From G963675935 sp963675935 (lineage in GTDB: Bacteria > Planctomycetota > Planctomycetia > Pirellulales > Thermoguttaceae), in the NCBI GenBank assembly GCA_963675935.2, contig CAXXPV010000003.1, forward strand, positions 1,488,001 to 1,552,000: DNA of 64,000 nt, in the 5' to 3' direction. Under the pieces are notes generated by a model that was not told the DNA's origin, searched no databases, and saw only the letters and a list, made by a program, of their open reading frames with translations. How positions within the stretch are numbered: the first letter of the stretch is position 1; each line of letters opens with the position of its first letter. Made by a program: the position numbers and the translations under genes. Shown here piece after piece: positions 25,653 through 35,364 of this stretch.

Positions 25653-26789
25653 ATGCGCGTCCTGCACGCGCTGCTTTCGCTCGACTGCGGCGGCATGGAG
25701 CACGTCGTGGTGGATCTGGTCCGATGCGGTGTGGAAGCCGGCCATCGAGTGGAGGTTCTCTGTCTCGAGCGGCCAGGCGCGTTGGCTTCCAAATTAAACG
25801 AGTTATGCGTTCCCGTTCATTGCCTGGAGAAACCGCCGGGCATCCATCTTCGACTGCGGGGCGAAATCCTGAAACTGCTCCGAGCGGTCCGGCCCGATGT
25901 CATCCACACGCATCAGATCGGAACCCTGTTCTACGTCGGTCCTCCGGCCAGAAGGGCCGGAATTTCGGCAATCGTGCATACGGAGCATGGCGCGGAGTAC
26001 GACGGCCGCTGGAAGACCCGCTGGCTTGCCCGATTGGCTGCACGACATGCGAAGCGGTTCATCTGCGTTTCAGACGACACGGCCCAGCACGTTCTCCGCC
26101 ATCGCGTTGTACCCAGGCGGAAGATCGAGGTGATCCACAACGGCGTCGATATCGACCTATTCGCATCCGCGCGCTCTGAGCGGGAGCAGGTCCGCCTTGA
26201 ATTGGGAATTCCGCCGGAAAGCCCCGTGATCGGCACGGTCGGCCGGCTCTCCGCGATCAAGCGACAGGATATTCTCATCCGGGCTTTCGCAGGGGTTCTG
26301 CAGCAAATCCCGGATGCTCGCCTGCTCCTCGTCGGCGATGGTCCCGAGCGAGAGCACTTGCTCGCACTGTCGGCAGCCTTGGGGCTAGGCGAGCGTGTCC
26401 ATTTTGCCGGCTATCGGGCGGACCGCCAGCGCTGTTTGGCGGCCATAGATCTTTTCTCGCTGAGCAGTGATTCGGAGGGAACGCCCCTGGCGCTCTTGGA
26501 AGCCTGGGCTGCCTGTTTGCCAGTTGTCGTAACGGCCGTCGGCGGCCTGCCTGAGTTGGTCGAAAACGGCAAGACCGGCGTCCTCGTGCCGCCGAGTGAT
26601 CCGCAATCGTTTACCGACGCCTTCACGCGATTGCTGAGAGACGCACCACTTCGAACAGCGATGGCTGAAGCGGGCCATGCCACCGTCTGCGCCCGGTTCT
26701 CGCTGCAAGCAATGGCCGACCGATACGTTCAGGAATACAAACTGCTTTTATCACCAAAACCGCTGCCTAATCACCCCCTGCCCATTTGA
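25653..26789 (+). CDS. Glycosyltransferase family 4
   Basis: A typical two-domain GT-B enzyme of 378 residues: N-terminal LSLDCGGMEHVVVDLVRCG, IHTHQIGTLFYVG, the domain junction KIEVIHNGVDIDLF, then GTVGRLSAIKRQDILIRAF and the EX7E stretch SEGTPLALLEAW that holds the nucleotide sugar. It acts at the cytoplasmic face on lipid-linked sugars; donor and acceptor cannot be read from the sequence. Start: ATG at 25653 has GGGAG upstream and aligns with family starts; the frame is open back to a TTG at 25530. The stop overlaps the region of the next gene's start. Confidence 0.9.
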   Translation: MRVLHALLSLDCGGMEHVVVDLVRCGVEAGHRVEVLCLERPGALASKLNELCVPVHCLEKPPGIHLRLRGEILKLLRAVRPDVIHTHQIGTLFYVGPPARRAGISAIVHTEHGAEYDGRWKTRWLARLAARHAKRFICVSDDTAQHVLRHRVVPRRKIEVIHNGVDIDLFASARSEREQVRLELGIPPESPVIGTVGRLSAIKRQDILIRAFAGVLQQIPDARLLLVGDGPEREHLLALSAALGLGERVHFAGYRADRQRCLAAIDLFSLSSDSEGTPLALLEAWAACLPVVVTAVGGLPELVENGKTGVLVPPSDPQSFTDAFTRLLRDAPLRTAMAEAGHATVCARFSLQAMADRYVQEYKLLLSPKPLPNHPLPI

Positions 26790-26794
26790 TTGCA

Positions 26795-27985
26795 ATGACT
26801 ACGGCAGCCTTCGTTTTTTGGATGTGTGTCCTGCTGGTTCTCTATACCTACATCCTCTACCCGCTTGCCATCTGGTTGCTCGCACGACTTTTTCTTCGGC
26901 GCACGGCTATGGATCAGCCGTCTCCCCGCACGGTTTCTTTGGTATTCGCCGCCCGGGGCGAAGGCGAACGTATCGCGGCGCGAGCCGAAGAACTCATGCA
27001 GCAGCTTGACGCATCCGGTCTAAGCGGCGAGGTCATCGTCGTTCTCGATGGTCCGGGAACGCCTGAAGCAATTATCCAGCGGATGGTTGCCCGCGGCGTT
27101 CGCGTCCATGAAATGCCTGGGCGTTGCGGCAAGGCCGCCGCAATATCCGTCGGCGCCGCGCTGGCGCAATACGAAATTCTTGCCCTGGCCGACGTGCGCC
27201 AGCGTTGGCAGCCCGATGCGCTGGCCTGTCTGATGGAGAATTTTCGCGATGCGCAAGTCGGGGCCGTGAGCGGCGATCTGGTTCTCGAAAGCAGCCACGG
27301 CGTGACGGGCGGAGTCGGCATCTACTGGCGATATGAGAAATGGCTGCGAAGAAACGAGGCCGCGTTCGATTCGGTGGTCGGCCTGACAGGCTCCATCTGC
27401 GCAGTTCGTCGGAACTTGTTCCGCGGCGTTCCGGCCGGCATCGTGCTCGACGATGTGCACTGGCCGCTCCAGGTGGTCATGCAAGGTTATCGCGTTGGAC
27501 ACGACGCCCGCGCACGAGCCTTTGACCGGCTGCCGGAGAACGCACGCGACGAGTTTCGTCGCAAGGTTCGCACGCTAGCGGGCAATTTTCAGCTTGCCGC
27601 GCGGCTGCCGGACTTGTTGTTGCCCTGGAAGAACCGTCTCTGGTGGCAATTCATTTCCCACAAGCTGATGCGTCTGGCGGCGCCTTGGCTCCTGTTGGCG
27701 GCGTTCGTTGCCAGCGCGATGATTTCCTCCGTCCCCTACGTCGTTCTTTTCTGGTGTCAGCTTGCCGGCTACGCCGCGATCGCTTTCCTCTTGGCCACCG
27801 GTCTGGCGGGCCGCCATCGCCTTACAGCCGCCGCGGCATCGTTCGTCATCCTCAACCTGGCCGCCTGGGTGGCGTTCTGGGTGTGGATCTCTGGGAGAGC
27901 CGATAGGAGTTGGGGAGCGGTAGACTACGGCAGACAACCTCAGTCTGCCTTAGATTATTCCGCCATCGAACGAATTTCCACGTGA
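26795..27985 (+). CDS. Membrane-bound glycosyltransferase family 2
   Basis: An N-terminal helix (FVFWMCVLLVLYTYILYPLA), then a GT-A domain with LVFAARGEGERI, EVIVVLDGPG, the metal-binding region LALADVRQRW and a QxxRW-less end, followed by three or four membrane helices from residue 285. It resembles the processive or membrane-tethered GT2 group. The usual DxD is replaced by ADVR in this copy, which may alter metal binding. A TTG nine bases upstream (26786) overlaps the previous stop and is an alternative start. Product linkage unknown. Confidence 0.85.
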   Translation: MTTAAFVFWMCVLLVLYTYILYPLAIWLLARLFLRRTAMDQPSPRTVSLVFAARGEGERIAARAEELMQQLDASGLSGEVIVVLDGPGTPEAIIQRMVARGVRVHEMPGRCGKAAAISVGAALAQYEILALADVRQRWQPDALACLMENFRDAQVGAVSGDLVLESSHGVTGGVGIYWRYEKWLRRNEAAFDSVVGLTGSICAVRRNLFRGVPAGIVLDDVHWPLQVVMQGYRVGHDARARAFDRLPENARDEFRRKVRTLAGNFQLAARLPDLLLPWKNRLWWQFISHKLMRLAAPWLLLAAFVASAMISSVPYVVLFWCQLAGYAAIAFLLATGLAGRHRLTAAAASFVILNLAAWVAFWVWISGRADRSWGAVDYGRQPQSALDYSAIERIST

Positions 27986-28026
27986 TGAGCTATCTCTTAC
28001 CATAAATCTGAACTGCGGAGAGTCGC

Positions 28027-29241
28027 ATGGCCAGGATTCTTTATATTGCCGCCCCCAACATCGCGCCGAGAGGTGACGTACGAGACGTTCCCTTCTTCTG
28101 GCTTTCAGACCGGCACGAAGGTGATGTTATATTCCCAACTTTTGGCAAGGAACAGGTTTCGGACCTCATGCAAGAGGCCGGCCGTTTTCGATATCATTAT
28201 ATTCTTTCCCATCACCTGCCCCTGCTGCGTGCCTTTCGGACCGTCTTGTTTGCAGTGCTTCTCGGCCTTCGCCACAACTTCACACATCGCACAAGATACG
28301 ACCTCATCATATCTTATGGATGGAATTCCCCGAGTCTTGCGGCCGTTGTTCTCAAGTGGTTTACAGGCGCCAAAGTGGTGGTCGAGATTCAAGGGAGTCC
28401 AAAGTCCGCCTATCTCTATGGGTCTGAGAAACTAGATGCGCGTTTATTACGCAAACGCGGATGGAGCTTATGGCTGTTAAAACTAGTCTTGCGGCAAGTC
28501 GACGCAGTCAAGCTGCTATACCCGCACCAACTAGATGGCTTCTTAAAGAATACGGAGATGCCAATCGCGGTGTTCCATGACTTCGTGCCGATAAGCAGCC
28601 TGCGGCCAAGCGGAGCGGACGAGAAATTTATTCTGCTTCTCGGTTTTCCCTGGTATCTGAAGGGCGCGGACTTGTTGATTAAAGCGTTTCACGCGATCAA
28701 GGAGGAGTTCCCGGATTACCGGTTACGCATTGTTGGGCATTGTCCGGATCGAAGTCTTTTCGAGAGACTCCGCGGTAATGACGACAGAATCGAGTTTCTT
28801 CCTGGTACTCCGCACGAGAAAGCTATGAAGCTGATGGCATCCTGCTCCGTTTTCGTTCTGCCCTCCCGGACGGAAGGCATGGCACGCGTACTGCTTGAGG
28901 CCATGGCGCTGCGCAAGCCGATTGTCGCCTCTCGTGTGGACGGCATTCCGCACTACATCAAGCATGAAGAAAACGGACTCTTATTTGAGTCCGAAAACGT
29001 GGACGAACTCGCCGCCCAACTTCGGCGAGTGTTGGGCAATCCGGACTTGGCCCGACGGCTCGCCGATAATGGGTATCGGATCGTCCACGAAAAGTATTCC
29101 GAAAAGTGCTTCGCCGAGGCATACGATCACCTGATCAATGCCGTACTCTCGGATACGAGTCCCAACACCTGTTGCGATGAAGCCTCCGATCGCGCAATCG
29201 TTCCACCGGCGGAAGATGCAACGTGTGGTTCGCTTGCATAG
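28027..29241 (+). CDS. Glycosyltransferase family 4
   Basis: GT-B fold of 404 residues. DLIISYGWNSPSLAAVV and VVVEIQGSPKS in the N-domain, LLLGFPWYLKGADLLIKAF at the junction, and SRTEGMARVLLEAMALRKP as the donor-binding EX7E region. The ATG at 28027 is clean and 42 bases follow the previous stop. The C-terminal 25 residues are a polar extension. It adds one sugar of the repeat unit; specificity unknown. Confidence 0.88.
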   Translation: MARILYIAAPNIAPRGDVRDVPFFWLSDRHEGDVIFPTFGKEQVSDLMQEAGRFRYHYILSHHLPLLRAFRTVLFAVLLGLRHNFTHRTRYDLIISYGWNSPSLAAVVLKWFTGAKVVVEIQGSPKSAYLYGSEKLDARLLRKRGWSLWLLKLVLRQVDAVKLLYPHQLDGFLKNTEMPIAVFHDFVPISSLRPSGADEKFILLLGFPWYLKGADLLIKAFHAIKEEFPDYRLRIVGHCPDRSLFERLRGNDDRIEFLPGTPHEKAMKLMASCSVFVLPSRTEGMARVLLEAMALRKPIVASRVDGIPHYIKHEENGLLFESENVDELAAQLRRVLGNPDLARRLADNGYRIVHEKYSEKCFAEAYDHLINAVLSDTSPNTCCDEASDRAIVPPAEDATCGSLA

Positions 29242-29276
29242 ATTCAGTCAATGACCACCTCGAAGGCCCAAACTCA

Positions 29277-30758
29277 ATGTCACTTGTAAAATCTGCATTC
29301 CGCGGGGGCCTCTGGTTCGCTGCCTTCACGACGGTAAGCCAGAGCATCTCCTGGTGTGCCACGCTCGTCATCGCCCGGATGCTGACACCCGCCGATTACG
29401 GCTTGATGGATATGGCGACCATTCTTACGGGCTACGTTCAGATATTCTATGAGATGGGCGTGGGCGCGGCGATCATCCAACGGGACGAAGTCTCCGACGA
29501 GGAGCTTTCGAGCGTTTTTTGGGCCCTTTTCTTTTGGGGCGTCGTTCTTGGCTCGTTGTGCTTTCTCTTGGCGTATCCAACCGTCCTCATCTTCCACGAA
29601 CCGCGCGTGTATCACGTGACCCAGGCGGTCTCGGTCCTGTTCCTGCTCGGTACCACGTTCATCGTTCCCGGCACGTTGCTCAAGCGGCAATTGCGATTCA
29701 AGGCGCTCGGCTTCGTCTTGTCAACGTCGGTCGTCATTTCGTGCTTGGCGATGGTCGCCTTGGCATACGCGGGCGCCGGCATCTGGACGCTCATTGGAGG
29801 CAACATTATCCGTTCGGCTCTGACACTCATTCTGGTGTTCATCGTCTCCGGCTGGCGGCCAAAACTGCACTTCAGTCACGCGGAATCTATGGCGTATCTG
29901 CGGTTCGGACTCCCTGTTGTGGGAGGCAACTCCCTTGGTTACATCTACACGCGTGCCGCCGTCTTCTTTGGTGGGCGGGCCTTCACGGCGTCCAGCCTTG
30001 GGTATTACTCCCTGGCGACTCAGCTCGCCAGCATTCCGAACGACAAGGTGCTGTCGGTCATTAACAGCGTCTCTTACCCCGTCTTCTCGCGTATGCAGAA
30101 TGATGACTGGGAATTCCAGCGTTTCTATCTTCGCCTGTCGCAGTTCGTGGCGTTTATTGTCCTGCCCTTGTATGCGGGTGGTATTTTTCTGGCTGCTGAA
30201 ATCATCCCCTGGCTTCTGGGCGACAAGTGGCAGGCCAGCGTCCTGCCATTTCAGATCCTTTGCGTGGCGTTCCTGTTCTCAGCGTTGAACAGTCCGAGCA
30301 ATCAGGCGAACACAGCCCAGGGCAGGCCCCACTGGACGTTCTGGTTTCAGGCTTATTGTGCCGCGACCATGACGGGCGGATTCTACCTGGCGGCGGCCTC
30401 CGGCGATCCCGCTTATTTGGCCGTTCCCTGGCTGGCGATTCTCGCACCAGCCCAACTAATATACAGTTGGATTACTTTGAGAAAGGTCGGGATTCCGGTG
30501 CGGGCAGTACTCGACCAATGGAGGGCGCCGGCTCTTGCCACGTTTTTGATGCTTCTCATCCTGACCGCATTCCGCTATGGATTCCAAAGCGCTTTCGAGA
30601 GCGTGCCCACCTGCGGCGCAGTCTACGTGTTTTCGGCGATCGGGCTCGGCGCGGCCTGGTATGGGGCATATATGTTCATGCTCCAGCGTGAGTTTGTGCA
30701 GAACGTAATCCTCTTGGCGCGACCTAAGTCAAAACAATCAGAGAGCTTGGCCAAATGA
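29277..30758 (+). CDS. Polysaccharide flippase of the Wzx/PST type
   Basis: About twelve to fourteen hydrophobic segments over 493 residues and the usual family opening (KSAFRGGLWFAAFTTVSQSI, then ARMLTPADYGLMDMATI, SDEELSSVFW). It would flip the finished lipid-linked repeat unit to the periplasm for the polymerase at 24138. The ATG at 29277 is preferred over a GTG at 29223, which lies inside the previous gene. The stop overlaps the next start as ATGA. Confidence 0.92.
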   Translation: MSLVKSAFRGGLWFAAFTTVSQSISWCATLVIARMLTPADYGLMDMATILTGYVQIFYEMGVGAAIIQRDEVSDEELSSVFWALFFWGVVLGSLCFLLAYPTVLIFHEPRVYHVTQAVSVLFLLGTTFIVPGTLLKRQLRFKALGFVLSTSVVISCLAMVALAYAGAGIWTLIGGNIIRSALTLILVFIVSGWRPKLHFSHAESMAYLRFGLPVVGGNSLGYIYTRAAVFFGGRAFTASSLGYYSLATQLASIPNDKVLSVINSVSYPVFSRMQNDDWEFQRFYLRLSQFVAFIVLPLYAGGIFLAAEIIPWLLGDKWQASVLPFQILCVAFLFSALNSPSNQANTAQGRPHWTFWFQAYCAATMTGGFYLAAASGDPAYLAVPWLAILAPAQLIYSWITLRKVGIPVRAVLDQWRAPALATFLMLLILTAFRYGFQSAFESVPTCGAVYVFSAIGLGAAWYGAYMFMLQREFVQNVILLARPKSKQSESLAK

Positions 30759-32032
30759 GTCACGCCGTTGACTTTCGTGGCCGTCAGCAAGTTCCGCCGC
30801 CAAGTCGAGTGGCAGGGGGACGCTCCCTGTCGATCCCCCGCATCGTCATGCTCGATCCGTCGGCGTTTACGATCCCCTACGATTTGCATCTTTGCCGAGC
30901 TTTAAGCAAGGGCGGCGCTGAAGTGGTGCTCTTTACACGACCGGTTCGCAATGCGGATTACTTTGCCCGCCCGCTGGGCGATCAGACGAATGGCACACCG
31001 CCGGGCTACCGGACATCCGAACACTTCTACCACTTCAGCGAGCGAATGACGACGAGTTTCGCCGTGCGTCCGCTCAAGAGGGGGCTCAAGGCCATCGAGC
31101 ATGTATGGAACATGGCCACTCTGTTGCGGCGGCTGCGACGCCTGCGGCCGGACATCATCCACTTTCAATGGACGGTTGTGCCGGCCGTGGATCGCTGCTT
31201 CGTCCGTCGTCTACGAACCGTCGCCCCATGCGTGCTGACGGTGCATGACACGAATGCCTTCCTTGCTCCCTCTTCCCGGTGGCAGCGCATCGGCTGGGAT
31301 TCGATTCTGCGAGCCTTCGACCTCCTGATCGTCCACACGCAGGCCAGCCAACGTGCCCTAGTCGCCAAGGGGATCGAAGAAACCAAGATTTCCATTATCC
31401 CGCACGGCGTGTTCGACTATCCAATGAACGAGGACATGAATCAACGCAATTTGGATGTCCAAACCTGCGTTCTCCTCGCTTTCGGTTCGATCAAGCCCTA
31501 CAAAGGGATCGACGTCCTCCTCCGTGCGATGGCTCTCTTGCCCGCCGAAACGCGCAGGAACATCCGGCTTGTCATCGCGGGCAATCCCGGCTCGCTGGAA
31601 GGCGAGTTGCGCAGGCTGGCCCGAGAATTGGGCGTCGCCGACTCGATCGAGTGGCTGCTGCGATTCATCCCCGATGACGAAGTGTCCACGCTCTTTCGCC
31701 GGTGCAGCGCGGTCGTTTTCCCCTACCGGCAGATCGACGCCAGCGGCGCGCTGATGACAGCCCTTCCTTACGGGAAGGCAATCATCGCGAGCCGGTTGGG
31801 GCTCTTTGCCGAATTGCTCGACCAGGGTGAAACGGCCCACTTCGTCGAACCGGGCGATCCCGCAACGCTGGCCGCCGCAATCGCCGAGGTGGCCAAGAAC
31901 CCCGCCGACGCCGGACAGATGGGCCAGCGGGCCGCGTTGCTCGCCGAAACTGTCCTGAGTTGGGACCGCATCGCCGAGATGACGCTGGCGGCCTATCGCA
32001 AACTGCTTTCAACCGCTGATCATTGTCCGTGA
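30755..32032 (+). CDS. Glycosyltransferase family 4
   Basis: Begins at the ATGA overlap with the flippase gene. The N-domain shows IVMLDPSAFTIPYDLHLCRA and PDIIHFQWTVVPAVDR; the C-domain has LLAFGSIKPYKGIDVLLRAM, DEVSTLFRRCSAVVFPY and GALMTALPYGKAIIAS. In the donor site the usual EGxP is replaced by QIDASGAL, a variant common among enzymes using GDP-sugars or similar. 425 residues; the first 25 are poorly conserved, so MLDPSAF could be near the true start. Confidence 0.85.
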   Translation: MSHAVDFRGRQQVPPPSRVAGGRSLSIPRIVMLDPSAFTIPYDLHLCRALSKGGAEVVLFTRPVRNADYFARPLGDQTNGTPPGYRTSEHFYHFSERMTTSFAVRPLKRGLKAIEHVWNMATLLRRLRRLRPDIIHFQWTVVPAVDRCFVRRLRTVAPCVLTVHDTNAFLAPSSRWQRIGWDSILRAFDLLIVHTQASQRALVAKGIEETKISIIPHGVFDYPMNEDMNQRNLDVQTCVLLAFGSIKPYKGIDVLLRAMALLPAETRRNIRLVIAGNPGSLEGELRRLARELGVADSIEWLLRFIPDDEVSTLFRRCSAVVFPYRQIDASGALMTALPYGKAIIASRLGLFAELLDQGETAHFVEPGDPATLAAAIAEVAKNPADAGQMGQRAALLAETVLSWDRIAEMTLAAYRKLLSTADHCP

Positions 32033-32046
32033 ACCTACACGAACCG

Positions 32047-33207
32047 ATGCCTAATTCCCACCGACCACTCGTTCTGCAAGTTCGCAGTTCCAATGCGACG
32101 GGTGGCGGCGCCGACACGCTGGTATTCAACGCAACTCGATACCTGCCGGAACTGGGCTACGACACGATCTGTGCCTACCTGCATCCTCCGGCCGACGGCC
32201 CAGCTTTAGCCGAGCGCGCCGCAAGCTTCGGCGCACGTTTCGTCTCGGTTCCAGACCGCCATCCTGTCGACTGGCGGGTTGTACGCCAACTTATCGGCGT
32301 CTGCCGACGCGAAAAGGTGGCGATTTGGCATAGTAATGAGTACAAAAGCAACATTCTTGGTCTCATCGTGAGGCGTTTTTGGCCGATGCGTTTGGTTTCG
32401 ACCGTTCACGGTTGGGTCGAACACACTTGGAAAACGCCTTTCTACTATTCCCTCGACAAGTTTTGCCTGCGGCGCTACGACAAGGTCATATGTGTTTCCC
32501 GCGACCTGGAGGAAGAGTGCCTTCGATGTGGTGTGCGCACGTCCCGGTGTCACCTTATCGATAACGCAGTCGATACCCGCGACTTTTGCCGCACTCAGTC
32601 TCGCGATGAGGCCAAGCAGGCGATCAACGCTCCCAATGGCGGGATTCTACTGGGGGCGATGGGACGCCTCTCGCCTGAAAAAGGCTTTGACTTGCTGATT
32701 AGAGCGGCGGACATCCTTATTCATCGTGGACACGACATCACGCTCTGGATTGCGGGAGAAGGCCGAGCTCGCCCGGAGTTGGAAAGGCTCATCGCCGACT
32801 TGGGGCAATCGGAACGAATTCGCCTTCTCGGGCATCTTAGCGACGCGAAGACGTTTCTTCAGGCCATCGACGGATTCGTCCTTAGCAGCCTTCGGGAAGG
32901 GCTGCCCATGGTCGTCCTGGAAGCGATGTCGCTCCAAGTGCCCGTTTTGGCTACCCGCGTGGCCGGCGTTCCCTCGTTGATCCAGGATGGTGAAAACGGC
33001 CTCTTGATCGAGAGCGGGTCGGTCGAAGAGCTTGTTTCCGGTCTCATTCGCCTATTGGCCGATGGTGACAACCGCCATCGCATCGCCCAGCAAGCTCGCC
33101 GGACAATCGAGGCAACGTATGGATTTGAAGGAAGAATGAAACAAATCACGAGTATCTACGATTGGCTTCTCAACGGTACTTTGGCGTACAAGAACACGAT
33201 CAAGTGA
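32047..33207 (+). CDS. Glycosyltransferase family 4
   Basis: GT-B enzyme: SSNATGGGADTLVFNATRYL at the glycine-rich loop, STVHGWVEHT, CHLIDNAVDTRDF at the domain junction, GAMGRLSPEKGFDLLIRAAD, and LREGLPMVVLEAMSLQVP as EX7E. Starts eight codons downstream of a TTG that would overlap the previous gene by ten bases (32023). 386 residues. Acts with its neighbours on the lipid-linked repeat. Confidence 0.88.
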   Translation: MPNSHRPLVLQVRSSNATGGGADTLVFNATRYLPELGYDTICAYLHPPADGPALAERAASFGARFVSVPDRHPVDWRVVRQLIGVCRREKVAIWHSNEYKSNILGLIVRRFWPMRLVSTVHGWVEHTWKTPFYYSLDKFCLRRYDKVICVSRDLEEECLRCGVRTSRCHLIDNAVDTRDFCRTQSRDEAKQAINAPNGGILLGAMGRLSPEKGFDLLIRAADILIHRGHDITLWIAGEGRARPELERLIADLGQSERIRLLGHLSDAKTFLQAIDGFVLSSLREGLPMVVLEAMSLQVPVLATRVAGVPSLIQDGENGLLIESGSVEELVSGLIRLLADGDNRHRIAQQARRTIEATYGFEGRMKQITSIYDWLLNGTLAYKNTIK

Positions 33208-33240
33208 ATGGCAAGCTGTTCTAATAAACGGGGATTCCAC

Positions 33241-33975
33241 ATGGCCAAGAACGTATATGACAATGATTTCTATCGGGACAGGCAATCGAGGACCGGCTAT
33301 TCCGCTAATACGGTTCTGCACCATCTACTGAGGATCGTGCCTCCGGTGTCATCCGCAGTGGACATTGGCTGCGGGGTTGGTACATGGCTATCAGTACTCG
33401 AGGGTCTGGGCGCTACTGACATTCTCGGAGTGGATGGCCCTTGGGTTCCCCTCGAATCGCTCACGATACGTAGAGAAAGATTCCTTCCGCGAGACTTAGA
33501 TCGACTTGAGAAAATCGATCGTAGATTCGACCTTGCAATATGCCTGGAGGTGGCCGAACATCTTCCAGTGGTGATGGCCACCCAATTTGTGCGCATGTTG
33601 ACAGAGCTATCGGATTTCGTACTCTTTTCCGCCGCGATACCCAAGCAAAACGGAATAGGCCACGTGAACGAGCAATGGCCAGCATACTGGCACAGTCTGT
33701 TTGCCGGAAACGACTTCGAGTGTGTCGACTTTGTCCGAATGATCGTTTGGAACGATGGAAAGGTTCCATATTGGTATCGTCAGAATATACTCTTATATGT
33801 CCGGCAATCGCGTCTAAAGGATATCAAAGAAGTGAATCCCTGCGACATTGGCCCGCCACGCCCGTTGGTTCACCCCGACTTGTATTCTGAGAAGATCGCG
33901 TACCAAAAGACAACATCTGGTGCCCTCAGATTGCTACTCAGTTCGATAAAACAGCACCTCATCCGGGCAGTGTAG
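33241..33975 (+). CDS. SAM-dependent methyltransferase
   Basis: Class I Rossmann methyltransferase: SAVDIGCGVGTWLSVLEGLG is the SAM-binding loop, followed by ILGVDGPWVP and the DLAICLEVAEHLP motif IV region. HVNEQWPAYWHSLF follows, as in methyltransferases of polysaccharide clusters. ATG at 33241 has GGGGA upstream; a possible start 33 bases earlier lacks one. It probably methylates a sugar or the polymer end, which can stop chain growth. Base composition is lower in GC than upstream genes from here to 36.3 kb. Confidence 0.8.
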   Translation: MAKNVYDNDFYRDRQSRTGYSANTVLHHLLRIVPPVSSAVDIGCGVGTWLSVLEGLGATDILGVDGPWVPLESLTIRRERFLPRDLDRLEKIDRRFDLAICLEVAEHLPVVMATQFVRMLTELSDFVLFSAAIPKQNGIGHVNEQWPAYWHSLFAGNDFECVDFVRMIVWNDGKVPYWYRQNILLYVRQSRLKDIKEVNPCDIGPPRPLVHPDLYSEKIAYQKTTSGALRLLLSSIKQHLIRAV

Positions 33976-33977
33976 TA

Positions 33978-34204
33978 ATGTTGCGTGACGTGTCATTTAC
34001 AACCGCTGTCGCACCCTTCGGAGGTGTGGGGGCGTCGCAAGAATTCGACATATTCATCGAAACATTAATCACCCAGCTCGAGTTGCACGTCGAATCGGGC
34101 ACGCTGCCCACGCGGAGGTTTGGAGCAAGTACGGCCTTGACCGGCACGTCGCGCAGATAAAATCGCATTTTGAGCAACTATTGAAAGGTGTTAGGCATAC
34201 ATGA
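33978..34204 (+). pseudogene. C-terminal remnant of a family 4 glycosyltransferase
   Basis: From 34061 one frame reads NHPARVARRIGHAAHAEVWS, then KYGLDRHVAQIKSHFEQLLK and a stop at 34202-34204. This is the typical helical end of a GT4 enzyme. The preceding piece, EFDIFIETLI, continues it in another frame with a shift at about 34063. The stop overlaps the next ATG as ATGA, as in an intact operon, so this is a gene whose front was lost. Confidence 0.55.
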
Positions 34205-35364
34205 AACGCGTTGCTGTCCTTGATATGTGGGGTTCCCAGTCTGCCGAATCGGGGCCAAGTAAGCATTGGCTTTACAATAAGCTTGCTGAATCATTCGATA
34301 TAGACGTGATTACTCTTCCACGCAGCAGGCGTGCTGATCTGTGGGACATGCTTCGTACATTCAGGCCAAGCCGGGCGCGCTGGGGCGCAAGGTATTACGC
34401 GGTCAGAGAGTTGGCGAGCAAGCGTCCGGCTGCGTTTAGAAGAAACGCTGCACTGTTTGAACGACAACTTGATAAAACAAAAAAACACTATGATCTTTTT
34501 TTCCAGATTGGGGCTCTGTCTGCACCAATTGAAACGCTCGGAATTCCATATATTTCTTATCATGACCAGACGATGAAGATGGTTGAGACAGCCAATCCCG
34601 AGTGGCTGCCGCCGGACTTTCGCACTTTTCGTGATGAATGGTATTCCAGCGAGCAACTGTTTTACCAAAGCATGACGAAGGTCGTAGCTTATAGCTCGTT
34701 CACACAGGCGTCGATTGTGCATGACTATCAGGTCCCGGCCGATCGCGTGACCGTCATCCCCACGGCATGTAAATTGTCTTATCCCGACCGCGAGGTCGCG
34801 TTGCAGGCGAGGAAGCACCAGCTATTGTTTGTTACAACAGGGTTTTTTCGCAAAGGCGGAGATTTGCTTTTAGAAGCGTTTCCCCTCATCAAAGCCCGCG
34901 TGCCGGATATTGAGCTTATCATTGCGGGGGGGCGACTTCCCGAGTCTGTTCGCATTCAGGATCCGGCAATCAAGTATGTCGGCACACTCTCCCATGCGGA
35001 CCTCAAGCGTTACTACTTGAGTGCCGCACTGCTCGTTCACCCGGCGCGTTATGATGCGTTCCCCAACGTACTGAAAGAGTCACTCGCGTGCGGTTTACCG
35101 ATCGTCGCATCCGGTGTCTGTGGCATACCTGAGATCCTTGAGTATGGCGAAGCGGGGGTGATAATGCAAAAGGCCGATGCCGAGGACATTGCCCGTTCCG
35201 TCTGCACCATGCTTTCCGATGCAACCCTCTATCATAATATACAGCAAAGAAGCCTCAACGCTCGGGAGCGGTATCGCATAGACATCGTCGGGGATCAGTT
35301 CTCAGACCTTTTTCGACGGTGTATGAGCGAGACTGCTGCGGGAGGAGTGGAGATAGCACAATGA
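34201..35364 (+). CDS. Glycosyltransferase family 4
   Basis: The product is 387 residues. C-domain signatures: LLFVTTGFFRKGGDLLLEAF, IELIIAGGRLPES, YVGTLSHADLKRYYLSAALL and ARYDAFPNVLKESLACGLP (EX7E type). The N-domain is unusual (DMWGSQSAESGPSKHWLYNK). VSYHDQT-like ISYHDQTMKMVE lies in the middle. Overlaps the remnant upstream and the deacetylase downstream by ATGA junctions. Lower GC than the first half of the locus, which hints at separate origin. Confidence 0.85.
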   Translation: MKRVAVLDMWGSQSAESGPSKHWLYNKLAESFDIDVITLPRSRRADLWDMLRTFRPSRARWGARYYAVRELASKRPAAFRRNAALFERQLDKTKKHYDLFFQIGALSAPIETLGIPYISYHDQTMKMVETANPEWLPPDFRTFRDEWYSSEQLFYQSMTKVVAYSSFTQASIVHDYQVPADRVTVIPTACKLSYPDREVALQARKHQLLFVTTGFFRKGGDLLLEAFPLIKARVPDIELIIAGGRLPESVRIQDPAIKYVGTLSHADLKRYYLSAALLVHPARYDAFPNVLKESLACGLPIVASGVCGIPEILEYGEAGVIMQKADAEDIARSVCTMLSDATLYHNIQQRSLNARERYRIDIVGDQFSDLFRRCMSETAAGGVEIAQ